NCBI GenBank assembly: GCA_902615995.1
Contig: CACMRF010000007.1
Span: 1-52,166 of the forward strand
Origin: an uncultured SAR116 cluster alpha proteobacterium
GTDB lineage: Bacteria > Pseudomonadota > Alphaproteobacteria > Puniceispirillales > Marisalimonadaceae
Length of the DNA stretch: 52,166 nt
Direction: 5' to 3'
Positions 45,627-51,318 of this stretch are shown here, piece after piece. The notes below the pieces were generated by a model. It was given only the letters and a program-made list of their open reading frames with translations. It ran no database searches and had not been told where the DNA came from. A program made the translations under genes and the position numbers. Positions within the stretch are counted from its first letter, which is position 1, and every line of letters starts with the position of its first letter.

Positions 45627-46178
45627 CTAATTAGCATTGTCTTTTGATATCTTATAATCCAACAACCATTTCTCAAAAACCAAAATTGCATCATCCATTT
45701 CAGGTGTTTTATTAGGGTGTTTTTTTGCTCTTCCTAACATTGTTGATACTACATTGACTTGATACTTTGTGTCTCTTCCTTTTATAGCGTTAAGAGTATA
45801 TATTGCCTTTTCTTTATTCTTGAAACCAAGACCTTTTAAAGTTGTTTCAGGTTTGTAATCTGAATATAAAGATAAGTTTAAAGGTTCTATTTTATTTGAT
45901 TTTGACTTATTACTCATTGGCATTGAATCAATAAGCTCAAATATATCTTCGGGTACTAAGGTATCAAATTCCTTTTTTAAGGTACCGTCGTAACCTATTA
46001 GTTTAATTGAAAAACTAAGCCCTTTTTTTCTATTTGACATAAGTTTAATATGTCTTTTGTGGAATTCTTTTATGTACTCTTGGTAAAGTTCTTTACTTCT
46101 TTTATAATTATTATCTCTATAGCAAGTAGTATTGAGTAAAAGAATTCTACATTTCCATTTATACTTTGTTAAATCCAT
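45627..46178 (-). CDS. DUF4174 domain protein with extra C-terminal domain
   Basis: A 183-residue protein. Residues 1-95 match DUF4174 (KCRILLLNTTCYRDNNYKRS, FSIKLIGYDGTLKKEF, IFELIDSMPMSNK), a thioredoxin-like domain of unknown role, usually exported, here without a signal peptide. Residues about 105-180 form a second basic helical domain (TTLKGLGFKNKEKAIYTLNA, YQVNVVSTMLGRAKKHPNK, ILVFEKWL), which I recall as a small domain of marine bacteria and large viruses. The fusion is unusual. Repeat A3 abuts the 3' end. Confidence 0.75.
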   Translation of the reverse strand: MDLTKYKWKCRILLLNTTCYRDNNYKRSKELYQEYIKEFHKRHIKLMSNRKKGLSFSIKLIGYDGTLKKEFDTLVPEDIFELIDSMPMSNKSKSNKIEPLNLSLYSDYKPETTLKGLGFKNKEKAIYTLNAIKGRDTKYQVNVVSTMLGRAKKHPNKTPEMDDAILVFEKWLLDYKISKDNAN

Positions 46179-46181
46179 AAT

Positions 46182-46577
46182 TTAAAAAGAACCGATAACC
46201 TCATAAATATTAAACACAGCAATCATTAATATACTAAGGAAAGTTAGTGTAGTTCCTCCAACCCTTAAAAAAGGACTATGCCTCATAAACCCAAACCCTA
46301 TTCCATGCATTAACCTTGATATTAAAAATAAACCAGAAACTAAGTACAAAAAGTGAGGATGTGAGCCATTAAATTCTGCAATTAAAAGTAATATTAAAAA
46401 AAATGGAGTATATTCAATAAAATTACCTTGAGCTCTAACAGACCTAGAAAGAGCTTTTTCACCAAAGTTATTAAATGCAAAAAATTTTAAAAACGAAGCA
46501 CCTCTAAGTGCAATCACTCTTGCTGATAATATCAACAACCATATTGCTAATAGAGATGTAAATAAAGTACTTATCAT
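46182..46577 (-). CDS. MAPEG-family membrane protein
   Basis: A 131-residue four-helix protein of the membrane-associated eicosanoid/glutathione metabolism family. RSVRAQGNFIEYTPFFLIL carries the R-x2-RA-x2-N-x2-EY motif expected for glutathione binding, and R-x-MHGIGF follows in helix 3. Bacterial members may conjugate or reduce with glutathione in the membrane. Its start overlaps the stop of a 48-residue peptide gene (ATGA). Confidence 0.9.
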   Translation of the reverse strand: MISTLFTSLLAIWLLILSARVIALRGASFLKFFAFNNFGEKALSRSVRAQGNFIEYTPFFLILLLIAEFNGSHPHFLYLVSGLFLISRLMHGIGFGFMRHSPFLRVGGTTLTFLSILMIAVFNIYEVIGSF

Positions 46578-46720
46578 GTATCAAATTTCTCATTATTTTT
46601 ATCAATGTTATCAGAACTAGTTGTTTTCTTCATTTTGCACATTTCTTTTAATGCTAGTCCGGTTAGCAACCCTATGCCCATTCCAATAATAGTTCCTTTT
46701 ATCATTCCTAATCCCAACAT
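46574..46720 (-). CDS. 48-residue single-helix membrane peptide, coupled to MAPEG
   Basis: GGAG lies 6 bases before the ATG at 46720. The peptide has a Gly-rich membrane helix (MIKGTIIGMGIGLLTGLALK) followed by a short Lys/Asn/Asp tail. The stop TGA overlaps the MAPEG start codon as ATGA, a strong sign of translational coupling and of a real gene. No family is recognised. Confidence 0.75.
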   Translation of the reverse strand: MLGLGMIKGTIIGMGIGLLTGLALKEMCKMKKTTSSDNIDKNNEKFDT

Positions 46721-46729
46721 TTTTAACTC

Positions 46730-46846
46730 CTAATATTTAGTAAATAAGATTAATTGATACAAACCTGTGAGAATACCAAAAAAAATATATAATCTTACCT
46801 GAGATTTTATTAGTGGACTTAAAATAATTCTGAACAGATTTGACAT
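46730..46846 (-). CDS. Possible 38-residue membrane peptide
   Basis: An ATG-started frame encodes MSNLFRIILSPLIKSQ followed by one hydrophobic helix (LYIFFGILTGLYQLILF) and ends at 46730. Its stop codon TAG is part of the TAGGAG ribosome-binding site of the next gene, the arrangement of a coupled operon. No own ribosome-binding site is seen. It fills most of the gap to the recombinase gene. Confidence 0.45.
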   Translation of the reverse strand: MSNLFRIILSPLIKSQVRLYIFFGILTGLYQLILFTKY

Positions 46847-46866
46847 TAGAATGACTTAATTATTAT

Positions 46867-47490
46867 TTATCTTAATTCAATAGACTTTATTGATTTTCTG
46901 ATTTTACTTCCACCAATATCAGGCATATAAGTTTTACTAAAGGCATTAATGCAATTATAGCCCCCTTCTCTAATACACAGATTTATAATTGAACGAATTG
47001 ATGAAAATATTCTTTTCACAGTTGATACTAATAATCCTTTATCTAATAAATAATCTCTGAAAGCAGATGCATCTTTTGTTTGATAATTATCAATTGATAA
47101 ATCACCTATAAAATCTATTACATTTTGAATATTCCTTTTAGCACCTCTTATAAAAGTTTTACCTTTATCAATTCCTTTTAACTTCAAATAAGTATCCAAT
47201 GCTTCACTAAGTAATGGCAGATTAGATGATTTGATTTTTCTATCATTATCATTAATCAAATGAATAGCAGGAATTTTCATCTGAGTTATTCTAACTGATG
47301 TCCAATAATCATCTAACTTTTGAAGTATTGATTTTTTAGAACGTATAGCTGAAATATTTGATTTTGTTCTCAAACAAATAACAATACGACTGGTCTTATA
47401 ATGACTTTTTAAATCATTTGGAACACGTTTACTGAAATAATAAACGCCACACTTTTTATACAAATATGATACATTTAAATGGTTTACCAT
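46867..47490 (-). pseudogene. Truncated tyrosine recombinase (phage-type integrase)
   Basis: A 207-residue reading frame with the N-terminal part of a site-specific recombinase: VSYLYKKCGVYYFSKRVPNDL is the usual entry domain, followed by a core-binding (SAM-like) helix bundle (DTYLKLKGIDKGK, FRDYLLDKGLLVSTVKRIFS). It ends at SIKSIELR, just where the catalytic domain with the R-H-R-Y residues should begin, and no continuation was seen in the next 140 bases. It is therefore expected to be inactive for strand exchange, though it might still bind DNA. Fragments of it lie at 40601 and 44430. Confidence 0.85.
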
Positions 47491-47753
47491 ATGGTCTACC
47501 CCCTTGACGCACTAAACAAAATATACTTGCACATCAATGAGTTAAGCTGATAATTTAACAGGAAGTGGTGCGCTCTAGAGGACAAGTATTCCTATCCTAT
47601 GCACCAATCACATTGTTACATAAGCTCTACCTTAGATTATGATTTATTACTGTAATGTCAATACGCACGAAATGTGCATCAGTTTGTGCATCACTAAAAT
47701 TAACCGTTACTGGTATAGGGTAAGTGGTACATCCTAGGTGCTAATAATACTCC
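47491..47753 (+). repeat. Recombinase upstream region with blocks C, D and E
   Basis: This stretch holds C (47565-47650), D (47657-47695, with two TGTGCATCA units) and E (47696-47756), all of which recur in altered order at 44.2-44.5 kb. C recurs inverted at 40.68 kb, and D in part at 52.12 kb. No gene is seen. It is the likely original promoter and attachment-side DNA of the recombinase. Together with A4 and B1 it makes up the 658-base gap before the cupin gene. Confidence 0.7.
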
Positions 47754-47875
47754 CTTTATTAATACATTTATATGTAACACTTTAAGTGTTCTCACTCCCC
47801 GGGCATGTGCCATGGGGGTATGGGTAGATGTATATAGTTGGTGTGTGTGACAGATTGGGGTGTGAGTGTGTTAAC
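47754..47875 (+). repeat. Dispersed repeat A, copy 4 (full length, 122 bases)
   Basis: Full unit: CTTTATTAATACATTTATAT, the perfect palindrome ACACTTTAAGTGT, hairpin CCCCGGGCATGTGCCATGGGG, the G/T-rich core and the end GAGTGTGTTAAC. It differs from A5 at only 3 of 122 positions. Block E precedes it directly, as at A2, and the B tract follows directly. Confidence 0.93.
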
Positions 47876-47983
47876 CAGTTTAATGAGTCATAGAGAGTCA
47901 TACAGTAGTGTCAGTGTAAGTAGAGTCAACTGGTACATAAGGTGTGGTTATAGTGGCTGTGTGAGTCTGTATGAGTCAGGGAT
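47873..47983 (+). repeat. G/T-rich repeat B, copy 1
   Basis: A 111-base tract beginning AACCAGTTTAATG and ending GTGTGAGTCTGTATGAGTCA plus GGGAT. It aligns over its length with B2 (about 70 percent) and inverted with B4. By hand count 47821-48030, which spans A4 and B1, has 73 G against 15 C, an extreme strand bias. It lies 165 bases upstream of the cupin start. Confidence 0.8.
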
Positions 47984-48066
47984 GGTGGGGTATATATGTA
48001 TAATTAGGGTATGCAGCAGATGGGGTTATTTAATAATGATATTTTATTCAATGTATTTAAAAATTT

Positions 48067-48102
48067 CGCTTAACCAAGTTTTTTTTAAAAGCGTTGCTTT
48101 TT
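48067..48102 (+). promoter_or_regulatory. Possible attenuator: two exclusive hairpins upstream of the cupin gene
   Basis: AAAAGC-GTT-GCTTTT followed by T (48087-48102) resembles a weak intrinsic terminator. CGCTT at 48067-48071 could instead pair with AAGCG at 48089-48093, breaking the first hairpin. The pair sits about 47 bases before the cupin ATG. With only two G-C pairs the terminator would be weak, so this is tentative. Confidence 0.25.
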
Positions 48103-48148
48103 AAATGGTTTTGGATGAACATAAATTAAATGATAAAAGGAGAAAATA

Positions 48149-48514
48149 ATGTCAGGGATAGTAAAGAAATCTTTTAATAATCCAGACGAGTTACGAAGTC
48201 CAGATAAAGCAAATGTCCATGTATGTGATTTAGGTGGTGTTGCAGCTGCCAAAATGGTACTTCAACCTGGTTGGAGTTGGTCAACTTGTATTAAACCTTT
48301 AGTAGGTGGTGAAAGTTGTCAAGCACGTCATGTTGGAACTGTACTATCCGGCTCCATGTCTGCGAAGCATAATGATGGTACCGTTGAAACTTTTGTTGCA
48401 GGTGATGTGTATGTAATTGAACCTGGTCACGATGGTTGGGTTGAAGGTGATACTGAGTGTGTAGCTTTAGAATTTAATGCGACAGCTGCTAAGACATATG
48501 CCGCGAAAAATTAA
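48149..48514 (+). CDS. Single-domain cupin
   Basis: A 121-residue cupin. Motifs are the tryptophan-rich LQPGWSWSTCIKPLVGG, ARHVGTVLSGSMSAKHNDGT with the first metal His, and VEGDTECVALEFNA near the end, with a VIEPGHDGW second motif. It should bind a metal in a small barrel; the ligand is unknown. AAGGAG lies upstream of the ATG. Its codon use looks less AT-biased than that of core genes (GGT, GTT and GCA in place of AAA/AAT-rich text), which suits an island gene. B repeats lie on both sides. Confidence 0.88.
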   Translation: MSGIVKKSFNNPDELRSPDKANVHVCDLGGVAAAKMVLQPGWSWSTCIKPLVGGESCQARHVGTVLSGSMSAKHNDGTVETFVAGDVYVIEPGHDGWVEGDTECVALEFNATAAKTYAAKN

Positions 48515-48559
48515 CATTTACTTAGTCATTTGAGACAATACCTACTACTTACATAGAAC

Positions 48560-48669
48560 AACCAGTTTAATGTCTCATAAAAAGATATTTAGCAGGACTA
48601 ATGTAATCAGAGTCAATTGTGCATCCGATGTGCTTACAGTGTCTGTGTGAGTCTGTATAAGTCAGGGAT
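48560..48669 (+). repeat. G/T-rich repeat B, copy 2
   Basis: A 110-base relative of B1, with the same start AACCAGTTTAATG and end GTGTGAGTCTGTATAAGTCA plus GGGAT. It has no A unit beside it. It lies 154 bases upstream of the ABM-like gene, the same distance as B1 from the cupin gene (165). It accounts for most of the 309-base gap between these genes; the rest is AT-rich and shows only AAAGGA before the start. Confidence 0.8.
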
Positions 48670-48823
48670 TAGTTATGTAGGCTATTTATATATAGCTTGA
48701 ACAGCTGAAGGAATGGTAAAAGAGTGGAACTATATTTTTTGATATAAATTAAATAATTTCCATCTAAATATGTTATTTACTTATCATGTACTTTTATAAT
48801 TAATTTAAATTAACAAAGGAAAA

Positions 48824-49219
48824 ATGATGGGTGAACTTAATACAAAATCACAAAAAATAATATTTACTATTCAATGTAGTATCAAGTCTGATGCTAACGA
48901 ATTTAGAAAATGGGCAAATGACCGTGCCGCAAAATACGTGTTTGATTTAAAGGAAGTAAAAACTATAAGTTATGAATGGTATTTGTCTGACGATAATAAA
49001 GAAGCAACATTAGTAGAGTCATTTATTGACAGTGATGGTGCTATGCAACGTTTAAATAACCATATGTCAAGCCCTATAGCCGAAGAAGTTATGCAACATG
49101 TTGATATTAAAAAATGGTTAGTTTTTGGCAATTCTAAACAAGACTTAATTGATGCACTAACTCCTTTTGGAGCTAGTTTCAACAGGCATCATTGTGGTTT
49201 CAATCATAGTTCAGAATAA
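48824..49219 (+). CDS. ABM-like dimeric alpha/beta-barrel protein
   Basis: A 131-residue protein with the ABM/quinol-monooxygenase layout: IIFTIQCSIKSDANEFRKWA, SYEWYLSDDNKEATLVESFID-type strand pair (the ESF-x-D-S-D-x-A motif), and IAEEVMQHVDIKKWLVFG. The C-terminal tail FNRHHCGFNHSSE has three His and a Cys and could bind a metal. AAAGGA precedes an ATGATG start. The activity is unknown. It lies between B2 and A5. Confidence 0.78.
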   Translation: MMGELNTKSQKIIFTIQCSIKSDANEFRKWANDRAAKYVFDLKEVKTISYEWYLSDDNKEATLVESFIDSDGAMQRLNNHMSSPIAEEVMQHVDIKKWLVFGNSKQDLIDALTPFGASFNRHHCGFNHSSE

Positions 49220-49278
49220 TATTGTTCAATTTCTAAAGATTAAGATTCTTAATGAACTCATTTGAAGAACTCTACAAA

Positions 49279-49400
49279 CTTTATTAATACATTTATATGT
49301 AACACTTTAAATGTTCTCACTCCCCGGGCATGTGCCATAGGGGTATGGGTATATGTATATAGTTGGTGTGTGTGACAGATTGGGGTGTGAGTGTGTTAAC
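49279..49400 (+). repeat. Dispersed repeat A, copy 5 (full length, 122 bases)
   Basis: It is 122 bases long, with 119 identical to A4. The three changes are in the palindrome right arm (ACACTTTAAATGT, breaking one pair), in the hairpin (GCCATAGGGG) and in the core (GGGTATATG). Such near identity against 14-base-level divergence elsewhere means that A4 and A5 are a recent duplication or are kept alike by gene conversion. With B3 it fills most of the 359-base gap before the next gene. Confidence 0.93.
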
Positions 49401-49489
49401 TAATTTAATAGAGCATACATAAGTCTGTATAGGGGTGTTGTTAGTTTCTTGAGTGTTTGGAGTAGTAGCTAAGTGAATTCAGGGAGTGT
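49398..49489 (+). repeat. G/T-rich repeat B, copy 3 (diverged)
   Basis: This follows A5 directly, as B1 follows A4. It keeps AACTAATTTAATAGAGCATA at the start, AAGTCTGTAT in the middle and CAGGGAGTG at the end, but the middle is poorly alignable. G strongly exceeds C on the plus strand. It lies about 90-120 bases before the next gene. Confidence 0.6.
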
Positions 49490-49578
49490 AAAAAACAAAG
49501 TGGAAAAAATTTTTTGCCTTTTTATTTAACACAGATAGCTTTAATTGATATTTTAATATATTGTGAATCTTTATAGAT

Positions 49579-49926
49579 TTGGAGTTTCTATTGGATATAA
49601 AAGCAAATTTAATGACCTATAATACCTTTACTTTTAAGACAGAAGCGCAAATGCTTCTTTTTAAAAGAATTTGGGAAGATAATGGTACAGCACTGTTTGA
49701 TAAACTTAAAAAAAAAGGATGTATGAGATTTTGTCTTAATCAAATCTGGAATGTAAAAGGAACATTTAAGATGTCTGTTCTTTTTGAGTATGAAAGTCCA
49801 ACCTCATTTAAACAATGTCAAAATGAATTAGAAAATTTTACCAAAAATATTATGAAAGAACTTCAAGCCGCAGACCCTGTTATAGAGGCAAGTAGAAACA
49901 TTGTCCTTCAGGACTTGAGAGTTTAG
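49579..49926 (+). CDS. Small protein of an unrecognised three-member paralogous family (copy 3)
   Basis: A 115-residue paralogue of the pair at 38.0-39.0 kb. The family pattern reads KKKGCMRFCLNQIWNVKG, LFEYESPTSFKQCQNEL and SRNIVLQDL. The frame starts at TTG 49579 after TTTGGAG-like text; an ATG at 49612 (MTYNTFTF) gives 104 residues and fits the paralogues' length well. It is bracketed by A5-B3 on the left and an inverted B4 on the right, unlike any core gene. Confidence 0.75.
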   Translation: MEFLLDIKANLMTYNTFTFKTEAQMLLFKRIWEDNGTALFDKLKKKGCMRFCLNQIWNVKGTFKMSVLFEYESPTSFKQCQNELENFTKNIMKELQAADPVIEASRNIVLQDLRV

Positions 49927-49949
49927 CTCCTAAATCACACAGAAGCCTA

Positions 49950-50023
49950 CACCCACTATAACCTTATCTCATGCACCATTGATTCTGTTTACACTGATGC
50001 TGCTGTATAACCCATTGAAATAG
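49950..50023 (-). repeat. G/T-rich repeat B, copy 4 (inverted)
   Basis: The plus strand reads ACCCACTATAACC, then TGCACCATTGATTCTG and TTTACACTGATGCTGCTGTA, which aligns with the reverse complement of B1 (about 70 percent over 75 bases, with CCACTATAACC and TTACACTGA identical). It is the only inverted B copy. Together with B3 it flanks the small gene 49579-49926. Confidence 0.7.
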
Positions 50024-50052
50024 TAAATTTTTTTTTAATAGACACTAAAATC

Positions 50053-50742
50053 TTAAAATTTTTCTAGCCAAGGTCTTATTTCCAATTCCCAAGACCATAC
50101 ACTTCTTTTTTGATTATAAAATTCTAAATATCTTTTTGCAATCTCATCAGGACATAATTTATCTTCATCATTTTCATATGGTCTATTCTCAGATACTATG
50201 CTTCCATCTATTATAAAGTGACCTATATGAATATTTTGTGGATGTAATTCACGTGCTAATGATTGTGCTAAACCTCTTAAAGCAAACTTACCCATTGCGA
50301 ATACTGATGAATTCGGAAAGCCCTTTGTACTGGCAGATGCTCCAGTAAAAAAAATACTTCCTGAACCTTTTTTCTTCATTCTTTTAACTGATTGTTGTGC
50401 AACTAAAAAAGCACCAAATGATGTAATGTTTAATGCATGTCTTGTATTTTCTACATCTAATTCTTCAATAGGTCCTCTTACTCTTGAAGATGGATTATAA
50501 ATAACCAAATCTGGTTCTTCATTTATATCATCTAATTTGCTAAATAAATTTTTAACATCAATTGAAGATGATACATCGCACTTAAAAACATTTGCCTCTA
50601 ATTCTTTCTTAACATTATCAAGTTTATTAATATTTCTTGCTACTAAAGAGACAGACATTCCATTTTTATGAAATAACCTTGCAAGAGATAAACTTAATCC
50701 ACTGCCTACACCAATTATCAAAGCCTTTTTGGAGAGTGACAT
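50053..50742 (-). CDS. Atypical SDR-family oxidoreductase
   Basis: A 229-residue short-chain dehydrogenase-fold protein with IGVGSGLSLSLARLF (cofactor loop) and IYNPSSRVRG in place of NNAG. The catalytic Tyr is missing: the YxxxK site reads FAMGK in SSVFAMGKFALRGLAQSLAR. This FAxxKFALRGLAQ...GHFIIDG pattern marks an SDR subgroup seen in many proteobacteria whose substrate is not known. It follows the DUF3764-like gene on the same strand after 37 bases. Confidence 0.8.
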   Translation of the reverse strand: MSLSKKALIIGVGSGLSLSLARLFHKNGMSVSLVARNINKLDNVKKELEANVFKCDVSSSIDVKNLFSKLDDINEEPDLVIYNPSSRVRGPIEELDVENTRHALNITSFGAFLVAQQSVKRMKKKGSGSIFFTGASASTKGFPNSSVFAMGKFALRGLAQSLARELHPQNIHIGHFIIDGSIVSENRPYENDEDKLCPDEIAKRYLEFYNQKRSVWSWELEIRPWLEKF

Positions 50743-50779
50743 ATTATATTTTCCTATTGATTATAAAATTTAATAAATA

Positions 50780-51067
50780 TTAAGTTTTTGTAAATGAATC
50801 TGAACTCATCACTTTTGCAATTGCAGTTTCCAATTTTGCTCCTGAAGCAGCTCTAATTTTGGTTAATTCTTTATCACCAGCAAAATTATGTAAAGCTTCT
50901 GGAGTTTCAAAATCCATAATAACTGTCAATTTATTATCATTATCTTTTTCAGTACCAGCAAATACTAATTTTCCCCCATGTTCATTTAATTTATATTCAT
51001 TATCAATAAACATTTCTTTCCATGGAGCAAAACCTCTCTCCAAATCAATTTCCATTTTAACTATCAT
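50780..51067 (-). CDS. DUF3764-like small protein
   Basis: A 95-residue protein with an alpha/beta-barrel-like pattern: GFAPWKEMFIDNEYKLNEHG, VFAGTEKDNDNKLTVIMDFETPEAL and AASGAKLETAI. It resembles DUF3764, common in marine bacteria and cyanobacteria and of unknown function. GGAG precedes the ATG. It is probably co-transcribed with the SDR gene downstream. Confidence 0.65.
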   Translation of the reverse strand: MIVKMEIDLERGFAPWKEMFIDNEYKLNEHGGKLVFAGTEKDNDNKLTVIMDFETPEALHNFAGDKELTKIRAASGAKLETAIAKVMSSDSFTKT

Positions 51068-51318
51068 TAATTACTCCTTTTTTGAAAAAGCTTTTTATTT
51101 ACAAAGTTTAAACAATTAACCAAATTTAAAAAGAATTAAAAATTACTTTTTTGAAATAATTATTTAATAATGTCCGTCAATCTGAGTTATATCAACCATT
51201 GCATAACAAATAACAGACGTTTCACTTAAAAATGTTAATGATAATGCTTGAAAATTATTTCATTCTGACTTTATGACCTTGTGGCTCGGTGATTGTGATT
51301 AAAATAATTTTTTTAAAA

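Noticed and set aside
47838-48104. An 88-codon open frame on the plus strand across repeats A4 and B1
   Set aside because: It reads through repeat DNA, has no ribosome-binding site, a composition of Val/Ser/Tyr/Cys from G/T-rich text, and the frame is not kept in A5-B3.
38483-49400. CRISPR array
   Set aside because: Repeats are 1-6 kb apart and separated by genes, with no spacers or cas genes.
47754-49489. Integron attC sites
   Set aside because: The A units end in GTTAAC, which looks like an attC half-site, but the GTTRRRY/RYYYAAC pairing and a long attC stem are not present, and the recombinase is phage-like and truncated.
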